Shown here: positions 1-10,766 of the stretch, one piece after another | Numbering within the stretch: the stretch's first letter is position 1 | Layout of the letters: every line of letters starts with the position of its first letter | NCBI GenBank assembly: GCA_033819885.1 | Contig: JAQYUZ010000017.1 | Location: forward strand, 186,001-250,000 | Direction of reading: 5' to 3' | From: Microbotryomycetes sp. JL201 | Taxonomy: Eukaryota > Basidiomycota > Microbotryomycetes | DNA: 64,000 nucleotides | Notes under the pieces: generated by a model | Database searches by the model: none | What the model saw: the letters and a program-made list of their open reading frames with translations, nothing else | Told to the model about the DNA's origin: nothing | Program-made: the position numbers and the translations under genes

Positions 1-3000
1 GCTGAGCCATTCTTGCAAATGCCTGCGGTCTCTCTACGATAGCAAGCATGCATAAATGCAAGGCTTCGTCGATGAGTACTTCGGAGAACGAATCCGACCC
101 CTCACGCGGTCGTCCGACGAGCAGACTGCGATACAAGATGTAGTAAAGCTCTTCGCACTCGAAGACGTTCATGAGCTTGTCGAGCGGTGTCACAAGGTCC
201 AGTCGAGTCGGCACGATGACAGGCTCATTCTGTCCTGTGGTCTTGCGAAGCTGTTCACGAACTGCCTTTTCCGCGTCTTCACGCTGATTGCGCGAAAACC
301 TGGCAAAGTACGGATTGACTTGGGTATACAGATCAGCGCGCACAGAGTACGTTCCTTGATCTGCCGTTCCGGACGGGGCTTTAAAAGTTGACACGTCGGC
401 CAAGGTCTTCTCGATCGAAGCGTCGTCGGCAAACCGTTCCGAAATACGACGCATCAAGTCCGAGTACGTTGAAGGGCCAAGACACAGGTTGTGTATTAAC
501 TCCCGGCGCATGACAGCTTCATCTGACATGCCAGTGACGCAGGTCGGATCGGACAACAGCGTGATGAGCAAATGTAGCAATTCTTCCCACATCGTCATGA
601 GCTGGGACGCGTCGTAGACCGAATGCTCATCGCTACCCGAGGCGAGGTCGAACCGATGAACAATAGATGCGAGAACGACCTCGGGATTGACCATGAGGAA
701 GGCGCATTGCATGAAATAAAGGTCCTGGTCGAAGGTGTTTTCACGCAAGCTGTACTCTTTGTAGTGGAGTTGCTGAGCGCGTATGCCGAACCCATTGCGC
801 ACCCAAACGCCAGCTTTGATCTGCCCGATGAGTGCAATGACTGTCGAAGCGAGCAGCGTCAGCAGCTGATAACATAGACACAGTGTGAACGCACCCCTAA
901 GCGGCTGCTCCATCGCGACAAGAAATTCATGCTGCAGTAGCATGTCCAGTCGCAAGTCCGCAGGCAGTGACTCTGCAGATGCAGTGCGAGACAGAAGCGG
1001 GATGGATTTCATAATCTCGGCAAACAACCAAGGTAGCGGATGATGAAAGCTGACTGGCTGGTTGGCGACGGAGAATCGCACAAGTTGATGCGACTTGCCA
1101 GCGAAAGGTGTCGGCCTGAAACCGTCGTCCGCGTCGGCCATTTGCTCGAGCAGGTAGCCAGCCGCTCGCAAGACTTGATCGACTGATGCGCCACGAAATG
1201 CTTCGCCAAAAGACCGACAAATTTTTCCCAGCTGAATCGTCACGTTGAACGCCGTCACCCATGTGTCGGACTCGAACTCAACGTGGGTTTGGGTCGCTCG
1301 CTCGTTCATGTTCATCAATGAGAACAGTTGTAGCATGTAAACGAGGTCTTCCAGCAGACTAGGCTCCTTGCAGATGATGGCGTGCACCTGAGCAGACGAG
1401 ATGAGGTGGTTGAGGTCAGAAAATAATTGAAAGTAGCGCTTTTGGCGAAATGCGCTTGACGAAAGACGAATGCTGTGGACTTCGCGCCTCGGAGGCAGTA
1501 AAAGACGCTTTTTGTCGTCTGGTAGCGTCTGCTCGGTGAAGAACGCGTACAAGATGGACAATATGCGAGAAAAGAAGCCGACTTCGATGAGGAGGGCGCT
1601 GACGCTCGGCACCGTGAACACTTGGACGCCGTAGAAAATAATCGAGTGTTCCGGTTCTCGGTCCGAAAGCAGATACGACTCTGCGATCGAGGAGTACATG
1701 CCAGCATATTGTACACCTGCCACGATCGTCAGTCGGCGCACGAATTTCGAGACAAAAGAACGAACGTACTGAAATTAACTTTCGCTGCATGACTGACGCC
1801 CAGCAGAACGACAAACAACTCTGCAAGATCTTTCCTCGCTTTCTTCCACAGCCTCTCATCCGCGCCCAACAGCCGTTGGAATCGGCTCAAGCCGTCTGGC
1901 GACTTTTCGAGCAAAACGCCGACCAGAACTTCGGCGATCAGACCCCCTTCACCTCCGATGTTTGCACTGCACAAGTCGCGCATAAATGAGACAATCTCTC
2001 CAGCAACGTGCTCGCGAAAAACGTGTAGAGCATCGCAAATAGTAACTGCCAGCTCGATAGACGAGATTTTGCGGGCGGCCCGCAGCAGTCGATGCACGTC
2101 GTGTGTAGTTATTACGGGAGAGCGTCCGTAAGAGTCGACACGTATGGCGATGTCTGACGCCTCCTGTCGTGTCAAGCCGCATTGGTGGACTTGTCCGATG
2201 ACTTGATCAAACGAATGCTTCTCGTCGTTCCACAACATGACTGTCCATGGGCCGTTTGACTGTTCTCGAGCCTTGCCTCTTGACACTGAAGACATGTACG
2301 GTGCCGAACCAGCCCGTATTGAGCTGTCTTGTTGTTGAATGTTCCCCGTGTCTTCATCTGCTTCCGGGTAGTCTTCAGGTTGTCTTGCGGGCAAGCTGGA
2401 TTGAGACAGGGTGCCGTCGGGCAGCTCGACAAGAGTGCTACTGTCGAACCAAGATGACGAGCTTGTTGCGGACGCCAGTGGCGTCTCGCTGCCAGGTCCA
2501 TTAACGCTTTCGAGAAATTCTTCGACCGACGAAGGGAGCGGCGAAGCGCTGCTCGTCGTCTGCTCGAGCACGCCTGTCATCCATTCAATGTAAATCCTCA
2601 AAAGCTTGGCAACTTGGACGAGCGCTTGCTCAAGTTCGGGCGAGCGAGTCTGGATCGACTGCTCCTCGACGAGCGAATGGTACTTGCAATCGAGGTGATA
2701 TCCCTCTTTGAACGCTTCGGCATCTCCGCAGTCGCAGCACCCTGCTCCAACGCCGACGTGCACGCTCATTGTGACGTCGTGTCCTTGCTTGGCATGACTT
2801 GACCCGTGAAAGCATTTCGAGCACAGTACGCATGTCGCATCGAGTGCACAATCTCGGCACCTGTACACTGACTCTCCAGGTTTGAACACGTGACCGCATA
2901 GTTTGCCTCGTCTTGATGCGCTGTACTCGCCGAGGCTGACTCCGCCTGAAGCTCGGCTCTGCGCTTCGGTCAGTGTAAAGTCCTTGTCGACGGACGAGAG

Positions 3001-3258
3001 CGTGGCCAGTTGTGACGAATCCTCAGGAAAGAACAAGTTGTGTAATTGAGATTGAGGACACAATGCAAATGCGTACAAGCCGGCTTTGAGGTTCGTCATG
3101 GCCGTCGGAGCTTCGAGGCGGTAATTGTTGGCAAAGGCGAGCGAGTCGACAAGCTTTGGTAAGAGCTCTGGCGAGGTTGCCATGGCCTGGATGTCGCGCT
3201 GGCCTGGCTGCTCGCCGGTTCGGCGCAGGGGCGCGAACGCCTCGGGCCAGCTCTGCAT
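1..3258 (-). CDS. UBR1: UBR1-type N-recognin E3 ubiquitin ligase (3' end beyond window)
   Basis: RING E3 ligase of the N-degron pathway, which binds destabilising N-termini and ubiquitinates the substrate. About 1068 N-terminal residues lie in the window. The start is the ATG at 3258. A UBR box lies near residues 115-190 (CGHVFKPG, RCRDC, CFHGSSH, CCDCGD) and binds type-1 N-termini. A ClpS-like domain follows near residues 340-410 (WTVMLWNDEKHSFDQV), which binds type-2 N-termini. Downstream are the family blocks DREPEHSI and VQVFTVPS. One intron (1717-1769, GTACGT donor) joins KVNF to VQYAGMYSS and restores the conserved match. The frame is then open to base 1. The RING and C-terminal cap lie outside the window. 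Identity is sure; only the 3' part is unseen. Confidence 0.95.
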
Positions 3259-3588
3259 TTCCAAGACGGGCTAGCCTGAGCCGGATAGTCAGCTGACGCC
3301 TATTCAAGTGTGTCTTCCAGCCAGCGAAACCTCTGGGCGCACCCTGCTTCACAGGCAATGTCGGAACGATGACGAAAGGTTCGCCGCCGCGTGTGCTCGG
3401 GGCAACCGCACCTGCAAGACAACAGACGTCTCTCTTTGCTCACGACAAAAGAGCGGACACCATCAAAGCATGAACCGTATGTCAATCAAAATTTCAAAGG
3501 ATCCCAGGGACCGCAACAACAACAACAAAAACACACAGCCACAAGTACATCGGCCACAGACATGCGCTTCCTCGTCTGCACGTTTTCC
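3259..3588. other. Intergenic, upstream of UBR1
   Basis: This short spacer holds the UBR1 promoter and the 3' flank of the DUF6534 gene, since both genes are on the minus strand. An AAC-rich run lies at about 3517-3532. I see no gene or clear regulatory motif. Confidence 0.5.
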
Positions 3589-4963
3589 TTACTGTCCTAA
3601 CCGCTTTTCTTCGTCTCCATCGTCACTAGCACTTTCGGTGACGATCTCGATCGCTTCGTCAACCTGAATGGCAGACGCTGCCCCGCCACTATTGCTGGAC
3701 CGTCCATGCGACCGAGCTGCACCTCTACTTGACGTATCCGGACTTTGAAAGGCAAAGAGTCGACCCATTTTGGCCCTCCGAGCCGTGGAGGCAGATTGCT
3801 TTGTTCCAGTTTGATGGACGGCAGGTCCCAAATAGCCGTCGGGACCTCCCGAGTCTGTCGTGAAGTCTGTCGTTACGATCGTGGGCAGAGTGTAAGGTTC
3901 CTGGGATGTAGCTTGTATGCGTTCGCGCGCCGACAAGTTTACGAGCAGCGAGATCACGTAGAACGCAGACAATGGCACTAAATTCACGACGGGTGGTAAG
4001 AGAAGATTTCACGGGAAGCATCCATCGATACTCACAATAAAAAGCCAGCGCAGAGTTTGACAAGGTGGAGCCATCGGTGAATGCGAAAGACAATACGGCC
4101 GCGCAAATTGCAAAGATTGTCGTGTACGACGCAGTCTCGATTGCCAGCTTGATCAACTGTCTCATGATAGAGTCCGTCGTCCTGTTGAAGCCGTGCATGT
4201 GGCTTCGCAAGATGTACACGAGGCACAGAGTGACGACAATGTCGGCTGAAGCGCCTCCGACGAGCCACAAACCAGTCGTCACGTTGAAATCAAATGCTTC
4301 GGGGATAGCGAGGCCGTTTTTATCCATGAAGGAGATAACTACGAACGCACATCCGCCCAATAGGGACGCGACAATCAACAGCGCCGAGAATGTCAAGAAT
4401 GCGATTTTGAGTGATTTTCTATGAATGAGCTAGAACACAAGACCGGTCAGAAAAATTAGCAATCTACACTCGTGGCGCTTCCATGTTAGAGCAGCTTACC
4501 AGCCCAGCACGCCACACAAAAAACGTCTGCACGCACGAGCCACTGATAGCTGATGGCAATGTAATGAAGCAATCGGGGTACGTCTGGGCGTACAATGTGA
4601 CGGCATCTCGTCGTTGCGACGTGCCGTAATGAAACAGCGAGTTGAAAGTCAAGCCAGTCTGGGCCGTCGCCGCGAGCATCGTCACCATCAATACGGCCTT
4701 CGTTACCGGTCTATCTCGAGCGAACAAACTCGACCGGACGTAGTTGAGAAACATATTTGCCGCAACGCCGTAAAAGAGGAGCTGAACACCCCAGCCTATT
4801 TGCCGATCATTTCGACAGAGTTAATTTTGGCAGATGCGCACAGTCTTGTGTCTGCGGCGGACTCACCCACGAAACCAGGTCCGAGAATTCCTGTTGCATA
4901 TGCTTGGTCGGCGACTGGAATGCCAGTAAGTGTGTCGAGGGGGTTTGGCTCAGAGGCGCTCAT
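3589..4963 (-). CDS. DUF6534-family multi-pass membrane protein
   Basis: Predicted 391-residue integral membrane protein of the family expanded in mushrooms and relatives; its function is unknown. There are four exons (4963-4867, 4795-4500, 4429-4036, 3977-3589), summing exactly to 392 codons with GT-AG introns of 59-71 nt. The N-terminus begins MSASEPNPLDTLTGIPV. Seven or so hydrophobic stretches follow, including LLFYGVAANMFLNYV and FSALLIVASLLGG. The DUF6534 signature is the SNSALAF..PLSAFYVISLLVNLSARE region near the last membrane segment. The roughly 100-residue C-terminal tail is hydrophilic and Ser/Gly/acid rich, probably cytosolic. Family call from memory of the motif layout; no substrate can be proposed. 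Confidence 0.8.
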
Positions 4964-5349
4964 TGTTCAGAGAGCCACTTTGGGTTGCTCAGGTCGGTGC
5001 TCCGCACCGTTCACGCAGGGTTCTCGGGCTGACTGATCAGGGCTAATCACGACTGTAGAGTATGCTCTGTCGCGAGCCAAACTGGTGCTCGTGCGCTATT
5101 GAATGGGCCGCCAGTGATGGGCTTGGCGTCGGCAGTTTGAGGCCGATTCAAAAGTCGGGGCGGCTTGGCCGTTCAAGACGTCGCGTTTCCTGCCAGTCTA
5201 CGTGCAAAAGGGTAGACTGTCGGGCGGCAGCGTCGGTGTACAACGTTGACTGGCAGCCAGCGTCACGAGACAGGCGAGATCACCCACCGCAATCCGGATT
5301 GGGCAGGATCTGGCCCGGTCCGAGCTGCGGTTGAGCACAAATTAAACAT

Positions 5350-5394
5350 GGGCCCGGCTTTGATTGCAAGATGAATGCACAAGGGGCCGGGCCC
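5350..5394. repeat. Perfect inverted repeat (9-bp arms)
   Basis: GGGCCCGGC at 5350-5358 is repeated in inverse as GCCGGGCCC at 5386-5394, with 27 nt between. The arms are entirely G/C and could form a stable hairpin in DNA or RNA. No tRNA-like or terminator context is visible. Confidence 0.6.
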
Positions 5395-5834
5395 TCCGCG
5401 ACTGGTGCCTTTCGCTGCAACCTTGTATGCTGTGTTTGTGACGCCCCGTTTTCCAGCCCCCGCGAATCTCAGCAACGAGCGCGCGTGGCAAACTTGAAAC
5501 GGGCGATCTCCACTCCCGAGACGATAAACCTTGAGGCTTGATCAGCTCGATGAATGTTGCCGTGCACGATGAGCGATCGGTGGGCGTGGTCTTGGGCGTC
5601 AATCGAGGTCATGCTGTCAATCAGAAAGCTCTTCGACTGCTCAAATTACATGACCTGGAACCGGACTTGGTGCGCCTCATAAAGGCAAACGTGCTGGCTA
5701 GTCTCGTAGCAATTCAGGCATCCGAGTAAAAGACGCCGGTCTTCAGCTCACAGACTCTTCACGAGCTCTGAATCCCTCCTGATTCTTGTAGTCTCTCGCC
5801 TGCTTCAAAAAAGCGACGACCCGCCGGGTCCTCA

Positions 5835-5844
5835 GTCACGTGAC
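5835..5844. promoter_or_regulatory. GTCACGTGAC palindrome (CACGTG E-box)
   Basis: A 10-bp perfect palindrome centred on CACGTG, the core bound by fungal bHLH factors such as Cbf1. It lies between the DUF6534 and PBI2 genes, so which gene it would serve is unclear. Confidence 0.35.
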
Positions 5845-6093
5845 CATCTGCCGCATGATCACCTCGTTGAGAGTAGCAAGCAGCTCACGCAGAGTCGCTC
5901 AGATTCATGGGCTGGCTACTTTGACAGACACGATTCTTGGTATGACAGCATGTGGCGGAGGCGAACTGACGTCAGGACTCAGCCGTTCATTGAGGCCTTC
6001 AGCCTCCATAGACAGCAGAGGAGGACTACGAGTTCTAACAGAGTTGAGGGCCGAGGAGAAGTACATTGCTATCCAGGTTGTGCAAATTGGCAC

Positions 6094-6523
6094 TCACTGC
6101 GTCGACACGGATCCGTCCGGTTCTGCCCAGTAATGCGCGTCGTCAGCGCGTGCGACGTATGCCTGGTTGAGCATGGACTGACCAACGTATTTCACAGCGT
6201 CACTCTTCTCGAATTCTGCCTTGAGATCGTCCGAAAAGCTTCCGGCGAAGCCCCGCATGGTGCGGCTATTGTACCTGTGCTTTATGCTGGCCAATCACAA
6301 AAGTCAGCTCTGGACCGTCTTTGGCAAGACTAGGGCATTTGCACTGCCAGCTCACCTGCCTCCAGACTGCTCTACTTTCTGCGCCAAGGACTCGAGGTGG
6401 TCATCAGTGGCCTGTGGATGCTCGTCCTGCTTTTTGAATACGACCTAGTGATGCAAACACGAGTCAAATTCTTTGTGTCATCGTGTCAAGTAATCCACTG
6501 ACGATATAACTGTTGTTGGACAT
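6094..6523 (-). CDS. PBI2: Proteinase B inhibitor, peptidase inhibitor I9 family (PBI2-like)
   Basis: Small cytosolic inhibitor of the vacuolar serine protease proteinase B. In yeast Pbi2 is also a subunit of the LMA1 complex in vacuole fusion. The model gives 80 residues, close to yeast Pbi2 (75). Four exons (6523-6503, 6444-6356, 6286-6183, 6122-6094) sum exactly to 81 codons. It shows the standalone I9 pattern: MSNNSYIVVFKKQ, then HLESLAQKVEQSGG, IKHRYN, MRGFAGSFSDDL, DAVKYVEPDGSV, ending STQ. No subtilase domain follows, so it is an inhibitor and not a protease propeptide. The first exon is only 21 nt and uses a GTCAGT donor. Identity rests on strong motif agreement. Confidence 0.9.
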
Positions 6524-7410
6524 GTTGCGAGGAGGTTGAGAGGCGCTCTCGGCGAAATGCGGCAATTTCACTACAGCAGATTAATATTCCGGTTATCGCC
6601 AAAAGAGTATGAGAGGTATGAGAGAATAAGACAAAGGCTGTTTGCGTGTGCTCTGACAGACAGTAAAGCGCAGGATGTCCCTCGACCCGCTAGTTTGCGG
6701 AGCTAAAATAAAAAAACCGTCGGTGTCGGTTTCGTTCCCCATACCAAGCTCAGGTGGCCATTTGATCGACACGCGACTGCGCTTGTTGTTGTGCCTGCCT
6801 GAGTGTGCGTTGTGTGCGTGCACTGAGCGCAGGACGCGGCGGCGGCGCAACGATGGCGCGCTCGGCCGTCGACGACGCGCTCGCCTCGGCCACTTTTAAT
6901 GATTGGTGGGCCTGGTGGGCAGTCTGGCTCATCGTAGGATTGATAGGTGAGCGCACGCTGTCCACTCAATGCACCCCGGAAGCTCGGCGCCAGTGTCCGC
7001 AGCGGTCGAGAGCGCGCGCCCCCGGCAGCCCAAATGCGCGCTCGTCAAGGGCTCCTGAGGTTCAAAAGACGACTTGGACGCTTTGAACCGTGTATAATAT
7101 CCGGCCCACGGTCCTTTGTCTGTGCCGGTGTCGCAGCTCGCTCTCCAGCGACTAGCCTCACGTCGCGTGCGCTGCGCAACGCACTTGTTCCGGCGGCAGC
7201 GATGCGTATGCAGAGCTGCAAACGGTTGACATGTTCAAAGTGACTCGAGCGAGCTCATGAGGCGACACTTTGCTCTCGACGGTTACGGCCGTAACGCGCT
7301 CTGGCTGCTTTTCACGGCCTCTCGGTCTTGGTTTGCTCGACGCACACATCCTATACGCAACTTGCGCGTCTCAAATTCATCGTCTGACCTTTCTTTGTTG
7401 CTCCAACAGC
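6524..7410. other. Intergenic between divergent genes
   Basis: About 0.9 kb shared by PBI2 (minus) and the coiled-coil gene (plus). It probably contains both promoters. A possible two-exon small membrane peptide at 6853-7058 is listed separately with low confidence. Nothing else is recognisable. Confidence 0.4.
6853..7058 (+). CDS. Candidate 49-residue single-pass membrane peptide
   Basis: An ATG at 6853 opens a frame that reaches a good donor (GTGAGC at 6947). It can be joined to an acceptor ending CCGCAG at 7002, giving 50 codons with stop. The peptide begins MARSAVDDALASA and contains one Trp-rich hydrophobic segment (FNDWWAWWAVWLIVGLI), followed by a basic tail. I recognise no family. 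The opposite strand is also open here, so this may be chance. It is given because small membrane proteins are easily missed. Confidence 0.2.
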
Positions 7411-10242
7411 ATGGCTCGGCAATCCCACACCCGCCAGCTTTCGGACCCACTTGACGTCAATGTCTTTTCACCAACATCTCCGTCGATTATCATCGCCAGC
7501 TCGCACCGGTAGCTCGACGTCAAGCGCGGCACTTTCATCGACATCAGCATCTGCGCGTCACACGCAAATCAAGTCGACAAAAGACTCGCCTTCCCCGAAA
7601 CAGCCGTTTAGGGCTTCGCAGCCATCGCACGTCTTGTCGTTCTCGAATCGCATTTCTCTGTCCGTCAAAACGCCACCGTACACGTACAAGTCGTACATTT
7701 TCTTCTCTGTCGTTGTCATGTCTCCGACCAACACTTCCAGGGCAAAGCGACGAAAGGCAGCCGCAAGTCCAGAAGGCTTCATCAGGCCTCACTGTGAGGT
7801 CTGGGTGGGCGCGTTCGGTCGATGGTATGCTTGGCGTTTGGACAACGACGATCTCGAAGAAGATGAGAGGAGAGGTCGTGTCGCAAAAGGTGTCGTCAGC
7901 ATGGAAGCCGAGGTCGAAGAGGATAAAGGTGCTTTGAGCCTGATTCCGTCCTCTATCTTATGCTGAAGAGTATTGATGCAGATTCCGAAATCGCTCCATC
8001 GCCTACCGTCAGCACGCATCCCGCCGAGTCGACCGACAGTAGCGCAACTCCGATCTCTCCGACGGTTAAATCTGCCCGTCAGACAAGATCTGGAAAACGC
8101 GTGATGCGAGCTGGCCAGAGACGAGCATCCCCAGCTTCACTCGCACGTCTACGCTCCAAGGCGGAGGCGTCCTCGGCAGCCACTTCGGCCAACGCTTCCA
8201 ACGCGTCTTCAACTTGCGCGACGCCAGCTGCAGAAGTAGGCAATGGTACAGACGACGGTTTTTTTCGGAAACGAGCGGGTTCGGGTCAGAAAAATGAAAT
8301 TGCACATACAAAAACGACATCGACATCATCAGTGGCGGGCGTGAACAAGGTAGACGCTGCAGCGAGCGCCAGCAATCATGGAACATCAACGGCCGCGGCG
8401 ACGGCCGTAGAAAACATAGACGACATTTTGGATGGGGAGCTGCAGGTTGACGAGAGCGATCCGGTGCTCGTCGAGCTGAGAATGCAGGTTGACGAGCTCA
8501 AAGCATCTTCGCGCGACACGGAGCGGCGTCTCCAAGAAGAGCTGGAAATCTTGCGCGCAAAGAAGAAGGAAGAGGACGTGACGAGGTCGGAGCTCAAGGC
8601 AAAGACACGAGAACTCGAGGAACAAAAGCGCGAGGCCGACTTGCTCAAGATTGAAGCCGAGCGTGAACTGAACGACAAGAAAGGCAAGGTTCGCGAGGCC
8701 CAAGATCGTGTCGACAAGCTCAAAAGCGAGATTAAGAAGATTGACAAGCGCGAGATGGAGCTGATTGAGCGCAAGGAAAAAAAGAAGAGGGACCGCAAAG
8801 AACGCGAAAAGAAACTACGGGAGGACGTGAGCAAAAAGAAGGACGAACTGCGCAAGGCGCAATCTGGTGTCGACGAGGTCATGAGCAAAGTGTCGGACCT
8901 CGAGCGCACGATCCTGCAGCGACGAGAGGTGTTGCAAAACAAGCGCAACGACCAGACGGCTCGTCGCATGGGGTCCGGGACGGTACCTGGGCCGGACCAT
9001 CGAGTAGTGTCGGCGCCTTTGCCACACTCAGGATCGTACGGTCGCCTGCCTTCGTTGTACACCTCGATGCACCCGTCGTCGCGTCCCTCGAGTATCCGAT
9101 CAGGCTTTGGCAATCGTTTCGACACGAGCACGCCGTCGTCTCCGACTGTCGCCCGTCCTGTCATCCCTTACTCAGACGCATACGCTCCGTATGGTGATCA
9201 GCAAGACGTCTATCTCGGACCCGGATTTGGATCGGCAGCCTACAACGTTCAACCAGCCATGCATGCCCCGACCGGCTTCCTCGAGCATCGCTTGCAGCAC
9301 CGTCGAGCGGAGATCGACCTGCTCAGCCAACCCCACGCGATTGTGTCGACACTGCCGTCGTCAAACGATATTCCGACATCTTTCACACCGTTTGACGAAT
9401 CGCACGACCATTCTCCGGTCGCCGGTGCAACAAAGACGCGACCTTCGTCATTGTACGATGAAGGCTCAGGTCAGCGCAGGCCCCAGCTTGCCTTGCCATT
9501 GCAGTATCTCGAATCGGGCTTGCTGGAAACAACAGATTCGCCAGGACTGGACGGTCCGCTCAGTCCAATGACGCCTCACCAAACCAGTTTGATTCCAAGT
9601 CAGCTGTTTCAGATGCTTGACGAGGACGATGAGGACGAATTTGTGATGCCTGACTCGCCTACAATCGCCGCCGGACAGCACGATTCGAGCAAAGGACTCG
9701 GTTTGGACGTTGACGGCGAGATCAAAAGGCCGAACGGTGGCGATGTCAGCAATGGTCTCAAGTCTCCCGTATCGTTGTTGTCGCCCATTTCGCCGGTGTC
9801 GCCTACGTCGCCTGTGTCTGCTGCGTCAGAAGGTTCGACTCCCGGCTTCCAAAGGGCGACGCCGTTCGCCCCTTGGGATGGCGGCGACGTCCTCTTATCG
9901 AGTCGCTTGCAGGACACCGCTGCGCATGCCTCCCTCCTGGGCAAAGACGATTTGCCTCGCGCCGGCTTGTCACTGAATCCGGACGCCAAAGCGTTTGCTT
10001 CGCAATTGCCAGCATCGTCGAGCTTGGCACGAGGTGTCCGCTCGTCGTCCCATTCGCCCTCGCCGTCTTCAGACTCACCTCAATCTCCAATCGTCGCGTC
10101 CGACTTGCCAACCAAAAGTCGCATGGAATTTAGCTCGACCAGGTCAATGCCATCGCCTTTGGGCTCCTCGCATGCCATAGCTTCGATCAACGCGGATGCT
10201 TCAGTCACCAAGCCTGCGTTCAATCCGTTTGGTGACGAATGA
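7411..10242 (+). CDS. Large coiled-coil, Ser/Pro-rich protein of unknown function
   Basis: The main exon (7982-10242) encodes a low-complexity Ser/Ala-rich N-terminal part. A charged coiled coil of about 190 residues follows (near 8430-9000), then a Ser/Pro-rich tail with repeated SPxSP motifs, ending AFNPFGDE. A 53-nt intron (7929-7981) joins an upstream exon ending EAEVEEDK to DSEIAPSPTVS in frame. My best model adds a first exon 7411-7508 (MARQSHTRQLSDPLD) and an exon 7741-7928, giving 848 residues. That first intron (7509-7740) is unusually long and its borders are uncertain, so the true start may differ. No catalytic domain is seen; a scaffold or cytoskeleton-linked role is possible but unproven. 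Confidence 0.75.
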
Positions 10243-10766
10243 GGGCCACGTTCGTAGTTTTCGCACATTCTTGACGCCATACGCGTTGACGCTATTGCTT
10301 ATTGAAATGTCTTCATTGTTTATGCACGCTTGCCTGTGAATAATCCGACGGGCATTGACCATGTCCAAAGAGTTTGATTGAAAGCTTTCGAAGCCAGTTT
10401 GTAGCGAGCCTGCAGAGCTGTATCGCTGCAAAGACATTAAATCCCGGTATGACAACCTGACAAGATTGCCTTCGTAATACGCTCAATCTATTTTCATTTT
10501 GATCCGCAGACGACGCAGCAGGGCAGCTGCGAGTTCGAAAGCACCGCCGCTTGATACTCGAGCTAGATGTACTGCTCAGACCTTCCAGTACTGGATTGTG
10601 GGGGAAGGATAGATCGGTGCTTGTGGATCAGGCCGCCATTGTGCCACGCTTAGGCAAAGGTCCCGACGCACGAGCCTCGTACTTTTGCCAGAAGAAAACG
10701 CCGGACAAGCGGTGCGTACATTCGGTGCGATTCTATGGCTATCACGGTCGGCTTGGAGCAGACAAG
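10243..10766. other. Intergenic, upstream of MFS gene 1
   Basis: This is the 3' flank of the coiled-coil gene and the promoter of the first MFS transporter. No gene or distinct motif is seen. Confidence 0.5.

Larger units (their letters stand above)
4964..6093. other. Long intergenic region, no convincing gene
   Basis: About 1.1 kb between the DUF6534 gene start and the PBI2 stop. It holds a perfect 9-bp inverted repeat with a 27-nt loop (5350-5394) and a GTCACGTGAC palindrome (5835-5844). Two plus-strand open frames (5538-5729 and 5855-6133) have reasonable codon use but no recognisable family. The second begins with a mitochondrial-like basic N-terminus. I do not call either as a gene. Confidence 0.4.

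Noticed and set aside
1717-1790. Apparent frameshift in UBR1 near the KVNF motif
   Set aside because: A normal 53-nt GT-AG intron (GTACGT donor) restores the family sequence, so no frameshift is needed.
5538-5729. Plus-strand frame with a helical look and faint uL30/L7-like spacing
   Set aside because: No ATG-led complete model, no upstream exons that extend the match, and the key motifs of uL30 are absent.
5855-6133. Plus-strand frame starting with a mitochondrial-like presequence and a CACGTG site just upstream; considered as an ATPase inhibitor IF1 homolog
   Set aside because: It runs into the well-supported antisense PBI2 exons and lacks the IF1 coiled coil.
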